DNA of 64,000 nt from Sphagnum compactum (taxonomy: Eukaryota; Bryophyta; Sphagnopsida; Sphagnales), in the NCBI GenBank assembly GCA_965153455.1, contig OZ234494.1, forward strand, positions 27,023,354-27,087,353. The letters run 5' to 3'. The translations under genes and the position numbers were made by a program. The first letter of the stretch is position 1, and every line of letters begins with the position of its first letter. Positions 38,521 through 49,076 of this stretch are shown piece by piece. The notes below the pieces were generated by a model. That model was not told the origin of the DNA. It saw only the letters and a list, made by a program, of their open reading frames with translations, and searched no databases.

Positions 38521-38527
38521 ATTTATA
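38521..38527 (-). promoter_or_regulatory. TATA box of membrane-protein gene B
   Basis: TATAAAT on the minus strand, 50 bp before the ATG at 38471, conserved with copy A in sequence and spacing. About 550 bp of upstream sequence is also shared between the copies at roughly 94 percent by eye. Confidence 0.6.
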
Positions 38528-39099
38528 GTCACTGATCACTCTTCTTGCCCACAAATCGACAGCTCCGTTTCTTGTCTTAATTGAAACAAGCGCAAAGAGT
38601 GAGCGAGGACGTCCTCTCAGCAATGATCTGCACGGAAAAGAAGAATTGAACACCCAGCAATGAACCAGCCCAATTCAATGATCACGCTTTCTCTCTCCGG
38701 CAAATACGGCGTGCTCCGTTTCTCGGCTTGAAACAAACACAAAATTCGAGCAAAGGAGTCCTCTCGGCAATACCCAGGAAAAGCAAACACCCAATAATAA
38801 GCACTGCTCCTCCTCCACTGCAGAGAGCGGCTTTCAGTCAGAAAATAGCCGCTTCCTCGAACTCACCCAAGACAGACTAAACCCTAAACCGAAGACAGAC
38901 TAGGTCGTGAACCGACGGTGAAGAAGGTACCCGGGGGTTGCGGCGATGAGGAAGACTTGCCGTGTTTCATCTGGACTATTGTACACCACCGTCGTTGAGC
39001 ACCAATTTCCGGTTCATCTACACTACCTTGTCATGTGCGCATCTTTCATTGACCGGTCGCACGAGAACTTCCTGGTAATGTGCGCATCGTTCCTAGTCC

Positions 39100-42057
39100 T
39101 CTAAGATGTGCTTATTGGGCCTGAATTCCGGGATTCGATCGATCTCCTCTCATACACCTCGCGAAACCAACGACTCTGAGGGATCAGCAATTGGAGTCGA
39201 TGGTCGGCAAGTGTGAGGGATTGAGTGTTCTACGTTCTGGCCTTAAAGCTAGCGGTCACTTCGCGAGACCTTGGTAACTCCATATGAGGCCTATGATCCT
39301 GGCTCTTTCTCGCGAATGTTATCACGACACTTTTTGGCCAGTACTTTCTACCAACTTTCTGTGAAAGATGGACGGTGATCGACAAACTGTTCGTTAGGTG
39401 CCACAGTCCGTTTCTTTCAGTGCAGTGCGAAACTCCACATTTTGGCGATTGTTGTTTCCGGCTAACATGGAGATATCAGGTGGAATCAGGAAGTTCTCGC
39501 CTGACTGGCTTTCGGGCTGCAATGAATTCGGATGGGTTTCTCCAAATCACCAAACTGGTCGCACTCATATGTCATGGACTGCCTGAAGAATGAAGAAAGG
39601 AGAATCATCCCACCTGAAGCATTGTTTCTGGTCTAGGAGAGGTTTCGTCACAATTTTCTTCTGTTGCTCGAGAATTTTGGCTCTCTGGAGGTGATGCGAT
39701 ACCCTTTCCCCATGTCATTTTTTGAAGAATTCTGTTATACTGCAGTGCCTGGATCCCTTTGCGGTTTCAGCTCTTTTGCTGCTCTGAACACAAACTCTTA
39801 CAGCTGGTTGCATCAAAAAATTCCAAGGTATATAATTCCTCTGGGGCTGGGATGAAACATTGTAAATTAGGGTTTGGCTGTTCTTACCATGTCAGTACAG
39901 AAAAAGTGGCTCTCATAGTGATCATTGGATGAGGAAAACTTGATGAAAACAAAATTTGGAGTTATTGGGTTTACATTTTGTTCTGATTGAAACTTTTGTG
40001 GGGACATTTCAGACATTGTGTTTCCACGAACCTTAAGCACCATGTAAATTGGCCATCAGCATTTTCTACATCTATTTGCATGCCTTAATGACAATGACTG
40101 GAAGCTGGTACTTGGAGAGACTAACCTCTGCACTGGAGGTCATTCTCCTTGTGAGAAACAGGGACTGAGAGATTCTCAAGATGAGAGACAGCCTGTTCAT
40201 TTTCAACCTAAATTTCTTCATTGTGATTGCAATGTGCTAGTCTACAGTTCCAGGAAGCCACCAACAAACAGACAGTTTGTGGAATGCTGGGGAAGGCAAC
40301 TAAACTGAAGCAGCCTCCTGGTGTAACATAAATTACTACTCTGCCATTCTCAGTTTGGCATCTGAATTTACGCAGGACTTTTTAGTGTATTGGCAGGCAA
40401 GGTATTGATGCTAAGCTGTGAAGATCAGCTAACAATTGCAAGTTGTGATCTCTGTAATATATGATGTATCCAACTCAAATGAAGGCAGTGTTGCTGATGA
40501 TAGTTCACAATCATTCTCAGAATATGACTTTTGCATCATATGAAATCTGCCATGAAACATATCTGAAACCTGCCCCACTTTGCAATTTTAGAAGTTGAAT
40601 TGGTTTGATTAATGGCAATTTATCTCTTATAGATGTAGCTGTTTCCACCAAGTTGAACCTTAGGATACTCATTAGTATGTGTCATATCTGTCAACAATCC
40701 CACCCAAAAAATTCTGGCTGGTCAAGTACATTTTAAATGTGGCTCAGGCATTAATAGAAAATGTGTGACTAACATGGTGAACTTTTTCTATTGGTTTGCA
40801 AGAGTTGCATTGCACTTTCTTCGAAGGAGCACTATAGATTGCCTATTCAGTGCACTGTCTGGTATTGTGATGCCTATCTTTGTTTGGACAAGGTCTGAGG
40901 CAACAACTGCACTCAGGGTATTTCAAATATGGTATTGTGGTGGGGATCTTTGTTTGTCTACAGGTGCTGAGTCAAGTGCACTTGTGAAAATCTTCTGCAT
41001 TCTTCATGGTTGAGGTAGGGTATTTGCCAAGCCTGATCTCTTTCCATACTACCTATACAGTTTTTTGTCACTGTTAGTGTAGGAAAACCTGATTTCTTTT
41101 ACAAAAACCCTTGGTGGTTTTTGTTTATGCCCTAAACCCAAATTCCTTCCTTCCTGCATACTGTGAGCACACATCACAGTGTCTGCCTCAGAAATGCATC
41201 TGCCAGCAACTTTGATCGTACAAGGGACTGTCACCAAAAAGAAAGGGGAGATACTTTCCCCATGTGTGAACCCTCAATACTAGTGCAACAGACTTAATGT
41301 ATATACTAAGGTATTACTGAGACTGAAAAAGAGTTGCTTCAAGTATTAATCCTTCAGCAAGATCCTTACATACACCTAAGTGCTATTGTCTTATTTCTAT
41401 GGACCACAAGGGATTAGTTTCTCTCTGGACCCACTTGACTACTTCACATGGTTCCTCTCAAAGACTGGACAAAGATTCAAGGAAGGATCAGTGAGTGTAA
41501 TCAATTCTTTTCTCCAATATCCCCTCGTTCTCAAAACCCCTGGAACTCCCACAATGCAGCACGTACTCTTCTCAGGATGAAACACATTGTACACTCAGTT
41601 CAAAATCCCCAAAGTCATCAAACATGAGCAGGCACAACAACCACTCCAAAAATCCTTGACACTTTCATCATCTCCCTTGTGTTGGTCCCTAAAAACATGC
41701 AAGACCTCTAGACCTCTTCCTGACTCTCTTGGCACAGGGGAAGTTCAAACGTCAAGGTTCTTGTGAGTCAATAGTCTTAATCAAGTTCTATCCTTAGCTA
41801 ATTACCATCACAAAAATCCAAATCGACTACACACTTGCTAGTTATTCTAAAAGTCCCAGGAACTTAGCTTCCTTTCTTCAGCAAAATTCACCCCCTTGTT
41901 CTCTTCAACCATCATCATATATACTCCTCCAATCCTCATCCCTTCGCTCTCCAGAAATTTTTCTACTAATCCCTTCGCAGAATTGTGATTCACACAGAGT
42001 CTTCATTGAGCAGTTGAGATTACGCTCCATCAGTGAAACCAACTCACCAAGATCCCT
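39100..42057. other. Unique GC-richer region, no recognisable gene
   Basis: GC content rises right after the end of unit B, especially 39100-39600, and open frames become somewhat longer. A 39-codon frame from ATG 39467 and others (39664-39855, 40765-41013) show no motif I know. The stretch could be untranslated exon, noncoding RNA or old gene debris. I see no repeats in it. Confidence 0.4.
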
Positions 42058-42847
42058 TGTCGCAACCCCACTTTGGCCAAGTGTGGGGGTGAAGCCCAAC
42101 ACTTGGAAAAGTTGGAGGTTTGGAGTCCTCCGGGACTCCCGAATGTTCAGAGCGCGACAGCAAGGCCCAAAACACCTCGCTTTGAGGTGTTCTTGGTGTC
42201 ATTGGAAACGTCTTGAAACGTAGATATCGAAAATGGACTCGCATTGGCCATTCGGACATCTGCAGCCCAAGTTATGGGCAAAAGAAGGGCCGGGAGTCAA
42301 ACTGGCAGTTTGACTCCCGACCACTAAAAGTCGGGAATCGACCCTTTCCCGACGTCGCCTCAGGGAGTGCAACATGGCGTTGGAAAGATCTCGACGAGGG
42401 CTACAACTTTGGTTCAGACGTCGTCGCGATTGAACTCTGGAGTCGGGAGTTATGACCGTTCAAAGTTCTGGGAGTCCCGCCGGGACAGTTTCGTGCCATT
42501 TGGATGTAGGCTCCGTGGCGAACTGCAGAGAATACTATAAGGGGGAAGGTGGTGGCTTCCCCCGAGTCCGGGCCGTGATGAGTCTTGTGTGTAAAAGTGC
42601 CCGTGGCTTGTCCCAACACCCAAGGGTGTCCCGAATGCTAAACTAACCTCCCGTGGTTGGTTTTTGGATGCAGATTCACACAAGCTAAGTTAGTCCCTCG
42701 TACTAGTCTAATCTCGGGGCTTCCAACTCAACCCTCTACCCCTTTCTAGAGTTGGAAGTCGGGAGCGTGCCCTTCAGTCCCAACTTTCCGCAACTTCACA
42801 TTGGTGAACCCTCAAGTGGGTTCACCCCGAGACCAAGGAGCGCGTCA
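42058..42847. mobile_element. Solo LTR with 5-bp target duplication
   Basis: The element starts TGTCGCAACCCC and ends GCGTCA, the TG...CA ends of LTRs. TCCCT lies directly outside both ends (42053-42057 and 42848-42852), as expected for a 5-bp target duplication. The 790-bp body is clearly richer in G and C than its flanks. It holds a TATA-like ACTATAAGGGGG near 42535 and repeated GTCGGGA/GGGAGTC words. No internal retroelement coding sequence lies on either side, so it is a solo LTR left by LTR-LTR recombination. Superfamily is not certain; the TGTCGC start is common in Ty3/gypsy. Confidence 0.8.
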
Positions 42848-42852
42848 TCCCT

Positions 42853-44159
42853 TCTCAATAACCTGCAAAGCAACAAAACAAACAAAAAACAAAAACAAAT
42901 CAGTAAAGAAATTTTTCGGTGCCCTTGAATCACCGTGTCGCTAGTAGCTCAACCACACTGAGTTGAATTAGGGTTTGCAGCCTTCATCCACAAAAAACAT
43001 CTGACATTGTTTTTAGGTTATAGGACCATGTATGTTAAGCTTAACAGGTATGTGAACAATGTGAGTAAGGTTACCTACTAATTGTACAGGAAACTATTTC
43101 CCCGCCATAGATATGACATTCCCCCAATGGGACTGCCAAATTGTATGACATGTGCAAAAAACAACTCTTGGACAGAAATTATTTGGGGAACTAGGGAATT
43201 TCCAAAAATTTATGACATAGGTGTTTTCAAGAAAAAAAAAATGGCTGGGGAAGTTTCAGTACTCAAGTTTTTGGAACCACAAAAAGTTATGGGTTTGGAA
43301 ATGGCTTTGAAATTAAGACAAAGCTTTTTGTCCACATATGCTTTTACCATTGGAGTGGAAAAGGGTTTAGGGTTTAGGGAAGAAAAAAAATACCAAAACT
43401 GCAATGTAGCCAAGAACATGAAGCAAGCATGAAATTTTTTCCATCAGTCAATATCTGGCAGAGTTACCCACTCTGCAGGCACTGGGTTGGAGCTTATTGT
43501 ATCAACACAAACAACAAATCCTATAATTATCCCCTATGTTTTTAATCATAAATATTAATAAGCCAATTTATGAATATCCCTAAACACGTGATTGATAAAA
43601 AAATTCATGCAAAAAATAAAAAATTTAATGTGAAATGGACTCCCAAGGATAAAATTTATAACAATCATGTCATTTAAATTTTTTTTAAATAATAATTATA
43701 TATATATGGAAATTTTCATTGCATTTCACTAATCAATTTTTCATTTTATGATGCTTTATTTTTTAATTTTTATTTTGACACTAACTTGATGTCTTTTTTG
43801 AATTCACATTTTTCATTTTCTTTGTGTGATAGGTGTCGTGTTGTCATTTCACAAGTCCATTACGAATTCATAATCTTCTTAAAATTCATGCAATTTTTTA
43901 ATGATGATTCCCATTAAACTTTATGACAACATGAATAATTAAAAATTTGATAATGTTAATTTTGAATATGATTTTAAATTTTACATTTGTATGTAATCTT
44001 GAATAATTACAAGTGTGATAATTCAAACAGTCCCCCTATTCATGCTTTCACCCTAAGAAATTAATGTAAGAAAGGTAAAAAATTTAACATTAATTAAAAA
44101 TTTAAAGTAAAAAAACTTTGGTTATCATTACTTGGTTTTGAAAGATGAAACCATTCCAC
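42853..44159. other. AT-rich spacer between solo LTR and copia relic
   Basis: No gene is recognised. A 116-codon open frame at 43082-43432 has no motif I know, and its opposite strand is also open. The stretch from 43540 to 44150 is strongly AT-rich. Confidence 0.5.
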
Positions 44160-44524
44160 ACATTACCAAGATCATTGACCTAGCAAGGATGTGATGAACA
44201 TCAAAAAAAATTGTTTGAACAAAAAATTAATGTTCAACAACTATTTTTAAAAACAAGACTCACATATGTTAGGTTGGAAGAAAGTGTTTCTATGGTAGAT
44301 TTCTTGAAGGAGTTGAAGGACACCATCAACTAACTAACAAACATTGGAGAACTAAAACAAGATGATGATGTTGTTACACAAATATTTAATTCACTTTTAA
44401 AGAGTTGTGAATTGCTTGCAAATAATTTTGATTTATTCTCTTAAGCTTCCTAATTTAGCGAATTAATTAGGATCTTATTAGGATCCAATTAGGATCATGC
44501 AATAAGGTACTAATAAGATTAAAC

Positions 44525-44640
44525 ATGATATATGTTGGAATTCAAGGTTCTTTAAACAAATATTTAAATATGGTATAATTTTCTACATATTTATTATTTA
44601 AATATTTATTTAAAGAACCTCGAACTCCAAAATATATCAT
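44525..44640. repeat. Long inverted repeat (hairpin) inside the copia relic
   Basis: The left arm (about 44525-44571: ATGATATATGTTGGAATTC..., GGTTCTTTAAACAAATATTT) pairs with the right arm (about 44594-44640: AAATATTTATTTAAAGAACC..., AATATATCAT) with few mismatches over some 47 bp and a loop of about 22 bp. It may be a small foldback element inserted in the relic. Confidence 0.75.
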
Positions 44641-45406
44641 GCTAAAAAAATATTTTAAAAAATAAGCGTCGTTACAATGATTAATAAACATTGATTACAA
44701 TATTCAATGAATGTTTTTAAATATTTTATCCTCATTAAATTCATTTCAAAATATATCACATATTTTCATAATATGTATTTTAAAAATTATCATTTAAACA
44801 AATTAAAGACTTATAACATTAGTATAAATTTTGACATAAAAACATAAAAAACTAAATATTGGATACACATCATGTGACTCTTGTTAAGGTGGATGCACAC
44901 AAGTATAAGACCTTCCAAACCACCACAACATTAACTAAACATGATGATTAACCTATTTACCACCTAGACATGAAAACAACCTTCTTGAAGAGAGACCTAT
45001 CAAAAGAAGGACCTACATCCAACAACCTACAGGGTTTGAAGAAAAAGTTGAGAAAAACAAGATGTGTAGATTGCTGAAAGCACTATATGGCTCATGCCAA
45101 GCATCATGAGCTTGGTACATTAAGATAGATGATTACTTGTATAGGGAACTTGGACTAGAAAAATTGACTTGATATGGCAACCTATATTATTTTCGTGAAG
45201 GAGATCAAGTCTTCATGCTGATTCTATATGTAGATGATGTTTATTTCATGGGTAACAATAGTACTAAAGTGCAATAGATAAGGAACGAGATTAAAAAGAA
45301 GGTTGAGATGATAGACATGGATCTAATAAGCCATTCATTAAGTTTGGAATATTTTTTCCATCTCCAAAGTATCGTAGTCACACAAAAAGGCTATACTACA
45401 CAAATG

Positions 45407-45880
45407 TTGAAAGAATCTGCTTGTATGTTCAATGTAATGTTACAACTATTCCTATGGTAACTAGAAGTTTAAAGTTTGTTGAAAAAATTTGGGTATGCTC
45501 AATGTAATGTTGTAACTATTCCTATGGTAGCTAGAAGTTTAAGCTTGTTGAAAGAATTTGGGTATGCTCAATGTAATGTTGCAACTATTCCTATGGTAAC
45601 TAAGACTTCAACTTGTTGGAAGAATTTGGGTATTCTCAATGTAATGTTGCAACTATTCCTACATGGTAACCATACTTAAACTTGTTGAAATTTTTTGGGT
45701 ATGCTCAATGTAATGTTCCTATGGTAAGACTAGACTTCAACTTGTTGAAAGAATTTGGGTATTCTCAATGTAATGTTGCAACTATTCCTACATGGTAACT
45801 ATACTTAAACTTGTTGAAAGAATTTGGGTATTCTCAATGTAATGTTGCAACTATTCCTATGGTAACTAGACTTAAACTAA
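45407..45880 (+). repeat. Seven-copy ~69-bp tandem repeat grown from copia coding sequence
   Basis: CAATGTAATGTT recurs at about 45430, 45500, 45569, 45637, 45706, 45766 and 45835, a spacing of 68-70 bp with one shorter 60-bp unit. Read in frame, a unit is close to FGYAQCNVATIPMVT then LLKE, which matches the copia segment after the reverse transcriptase where family members have a phenylalanine-glycine and CNPVSTPM motif. The 23-codon unit keeps the frame in the first copies (45476-45679) and drifts later. Confidence 0.85.
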
Positions 45881-46410
45881 TGCAAGACATGGGAGCTTTT
45901 GATGCCAATGCACAAGACCACCTGAAGATGGTAGATAAGCTGACATTCCTAAAGCAAAGATGTCTTAACGCAAATATGCCTTAACATCTGGTTTGCTGTG
46001 AAGATGGGTCATGAGAAGGTTTTTGAACAAGCCTTACTCAAACTCCTCACTTGGACATGGTGCAACATGTTGTTTACATACATCAAAGGCATTGTTTATC
46101 TGGGGATTTGTAATCAACAAGGGGAGGCGAGCACTCTTGATGGGTACTCAAACCTTGATTGATTAGGGAAGAGACTTGCAAGATCAGAAGTCAAGTACTA
46201 GTTAAATTTATTTCATCTTGGATCAAGTCCTCTAACTAACATGGGGCAACAGGAAGGAACCTTGTACTGCCCTTTCGTCACTAGAAGCGGAGTACATGGC
46301 AATTAACAAGTGGAGCAAAAGAAGCTGTCTAGTTGAGGAGTTTGCTTGGAGAGCTTCAAATAAAAGACGTGAAGAAACTGACCCAGATGTTGCAAATGAT
46401 AACCAAAGTG

Positions 46411-47709
46411 CACTCTCATGATTTACCACTTAGATGTTGCCTTCTTTATTTAGCAATTGATGAACTGGGTTTCTGTAGAAGGTTTTAGGGGGAAAACAAG
46501 GGAATTTTTGCCGAAATTTTGAATCAGTGTCACCTTTTGACGATTTTTCACTGAGAAAAAAAAAGTGAAAAAGACTGCTAGTAGGGTCCTTGCCACCAGT
46601 GTTGATATCTGCATTTTGTTCTCGCAATTTGCTGATGTAGATCTGCAAATTGGGCAAGAATTCTTTCAGGCAATATGAGCTAGAATAAAGTTGACTACTC
46701 ATACGCGTTTTGAGATCTGTAAATATCCTTGAAAAGATTATGAACTTTCCACGGCCGGCTGCTGCATGATGATCTAATATTAGCTAGCTAGCTAGACAAT
46801 TTAGCACTAGTAGTTAGCGGAATATTAAGCTTCTAGGAGTTATGCAGGAAGCTTTGATAACTAGACGAGGAGAAATAATTCTACTTGAACATTTACAGTA
46901 TAGTTGTTCGGTGTCTGCCATCGACAATTATTAATTGGTATACAGACTTGGATTGATCCCAGTTAAAAAGAAAATTCTGAAAACAACCCAAAACTTAGAA
47001 ACTGCAGCAGCAAATGCTGTCGAAGCTTGGAAAATTCATCAGAAGCAGCAGCTACGGCGGGAATAGAGGATCGTGTCCACTAGAGAAGAAACTAGCTAGG
47101 TAACGCATGACACCGCCGACACAATTAGACTTGGGGCGAAATTCATGGATTGCTGCTGCTACTGCTGCTGCTGCTGCAGTGATCATGAGTCACAATTTCC
47201 AGCGAGATTCGTGGGCTTGATCACCGAATGGGACAGCGAAAAGTAGCTGATATTTTGCTAAATCGGGAAGTAGAAGGAAGAAAGCAAAACACGGCGCAGG
47301 GAAGCTGCAGGCGCAGGTTATGATCACGTCGGCAATGCACACGGCACGTTGTCGTCGTCCGACATCACATCAAGAGCTGGAGGAATCTGCCTGCAGTGGG
47401 TTGCAGATACTTAGTACATCGATGCAAGTGTGATCCACAAGCAGCTAGCAGCAGCTTCATCGAAGAACTGCAATATCTTCTGATCAATGTTCACTTGACA
47501 ACAAACTCCAGCTGATCACTGGCAACTTATGCTAGTCCTGCAAACCAATATGAAATTTTATGTAGCTCCACTTGTACATAGATTCTTGTACAAGTTTGTC
47601 TAGGCTAGATAGCTAGACGAAGCTATGGCCTGCAAGCTTGATCTTATACTTACATGCAGAAGAAGGAAGCAGCTGATGATCACCTCTTTGACACCTGCAT
47701 GCTTCCTTA
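46411..47709. other. Spacer with a CTG run, no recognised gene
   Basis: This stretch is richer in GC from 46740 to 47500 and contains AGCTAGCTAGCTAG near 46785 and a CTG-rich microsatellite at about 47151-47179. A short frame there would code MDCCCYCCCCC then a few more residues to a stop, most likely a by-product of the microsatellite. Confidence 0.4.
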
Positions 47710-48058
47710 GAGCATCTCCAACGGTGCTCAGTATGTGACTCCAGACAGTAAAATTTATTGCGAAAAAGTGAAAATGTGTCGGCTCAGCTTAGGAAATTGG
47801 TTTTTCTCCACCAAATTCATGCAGCTTGCCAACAGAGTTGTGCACCTCCAAAAAAGAGTGTAATAAATTGGACCTAACTGCACCTCCGAATTTCTGATTG
47901 GTAAATCAGTATGATTGGTCCAGGTGGTTTGCTATTAGTAGTCCCCACATATATGCAGTTCCAGTGGGGTTGGTGGGGTTGCCAAAAAAAACACAGCTAA
48001 ACGTAGACATTTAATTTTGTTATCCAGAGTGACATACTGAGCACCTCTGGAGATGCTC
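47710..48058. mobile_element. MITE, PIF/Harbinger type, TTA target duplication
   Basis: The ends GAGCATCTCCAACGGTGCTC and (reverse complement of the right end) GAGCATCTCCAGAGGTGCTC, each followed by AGTATGT, form a terminal inverted repeat of about 27 bp. TTA sits outside both ends (47707-47709 and 48059-48061). A 349-bp body without a coding frame and a 3-bp TTA duplication fit a non-autonomous PIF/Harbinger element. Confidence 0.85.
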
Positions 48059-48144
48059 TTATAATCTCCGCCTCACTACCTCTTGTTGCATAGTGTGAAC
48101 TGTTCACTCAAAATGAGACCAAACTGGCTACCCTCCAGATGTAG

Positions 48145-48370
48145 AAAAAGTGGCGATCGTCCCTAGGAAGATTTAGCCAGATCTGGCTATAAATGAAATA
48201 TGAAGAAAAAGAATCTTTAATCGTCCTTCTATATTTTTAGCTACACAATGAAAACCATGTATAGAAATTTGAGGATTTTTCCTTCTTTTCCTCACTTCTG
48301 GCTATTGAGAACTTCTAAAATCAATTAATTTTTGAATTTTAAATTTCGGTTTCTGTTGAAATTTTGCCTA
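48145..48370. repeat. Dispersed repeat, second copy at 1630-1845
   Basis: This is the better preserved reading of the family: GATCGTCCCTAGGAAGATTT then CCAGATCTGGCTATAA, then TTTTTAGCTACACA. It lies just after a MITE (47710-48058). Confidence 0.6.
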
Positions 48371-48740
48371 TAAGATAAGGCCAGTGAGAACTGTTCACCC
48401 TTGTCGTCCTAGTACAACCCAGTGTTGGGTGGTTCTTTGAATTTTTTAAGAAACCATCTGTTCCCATTCTTTAAATATTACAAATCAAAGAACCATCATG
48501 AGTTTCAGTTCTTTGAAAACAAAAATGAGAATAAAAAAATCGTCAATTCTGGTTGTTTAAACAACCAACAGTTTTCATGAAAGAATCGACAAGAATTGAC
48601 AGTTCTTTGCCTCGTTCTTTGACTTTAAAAAAAATTTGAGAGCCACAATTATATACAAACATTCCCAATTATTTGAAAATTTTGAGAATCAATGGGTAAG
48701 TGAATATATATACACAGGTTGATAAGGGACCACATTCTAA

Positions 48741-49073
48741 GGCCCACTTTAGACAAGGGTCCAGGGTCCAATTTCGTAGGAACCAATTTGGACTGATTTG
48801 AAGCAAATTGAATCCTTGAGTTGGACTGTACCTTGGGCCGTAGCTTGATGCTTGGTTCTCCAAATCAGGAGCTCTCCTTTTAGCACTGTTTTTTGGTCCC
48901 AACCAGTTGATTTTCCCTCTAAAATAGGTTCCATGTAGGTTTAGCCTCAATTTTGCCATTTTTTGGTCTTGCACCCTTTTCTAAAGGCCTTGGGACCAAT
49001 TTAAAGCTTTCGACCAATAAGATTGCTTGAAATCATTGGTCCCTGGACCTTGGACCCTCATCTAAAGTCACCC
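48741..49073. mobile_element. MITE with GGGTCCA-rich ends, TAA target duplication
   Basis: The left end GGCCCACTTTAGACAAGGGT and the reversed right end GGGTGACTTTAGATGAGGGT are inverted repeats continuing into CCA.GGTCCA. TAA flanks both sides (48738-48740 and 49074-49076). Inside are words shared with 56793-57697, such as AGCAAATTGAA, AACTCTCCTTTaAGC-like text and GGACCAATTTAAAGCT. TAA fits the TWA preference of PIF/Harbinger elements. Confidence 0.7.
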
Positions 49074-49076
49074 TAA

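Larger units (their letters stand above)
22516..39099. repeat. Unit B of the tandem duplication, with extra blocks
   Basis: This is the second copy of the segment at 9377-22513, about 16.6 kb long. Homology to A ends at TCCTAGTCC (22505-22513 in A, 39091-39099 in B). Blocks absent from A are about 22881-23196 (310 bp), 29630-29918 (290 bp, containing a run of 14 G), 32237-34527 (2.29 kb) and 34882-35953 (1.06 kb net). The right flank starts with TCTAAG and the left end of A has the same hexamer, so short homology plus a few filler bases may have joined the copies. Confidence 0.95.
44160..46410 (+). mobile_element. Decayed Ty1/copia retrotransposon
   Basis: Copia landmarks appear in order on the plus strand, broken by stops and frameshifts. 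There is a gag relic at about 44200-44440 (KTRLTYVRLEESVSMVDFLK, then LTNIGELKQDDD and FNSLLKSCELLANNF). The reverse transcriptase relic is at about 44960-45400 (HLDMKTTFLKRDL, TYIQQPTGFEEKVEKNK, RLLKALYG, and the catalytic LYVDDVYFMGN with YVDD at 45227-45238). The RNase H end is at about 46260-46400 (CTALSSLEAEYMAINK, then GAKEAV and LLGELQIKD). Protease and integrase are missing, replaced by AT-rich DNA with a hairpin at 44525-44640. LTRs were not identified. Confidence 0.85.

Noticed and set aside
37162-38535. Plus-strand open frames opposite membrane-protein gene B (37162-37494, 37533-37799, 38011-38535)
   Set aside because: They are antisense shadows of the minus-strand gene, which has the signal peptide, membrane segments and TATA box.
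45227-45238. YVDD motif as a live reverse transcriptase
   Set aside because: Stops and frameshifts lie on both sides, and integrase and protease are missing. The element is dead.
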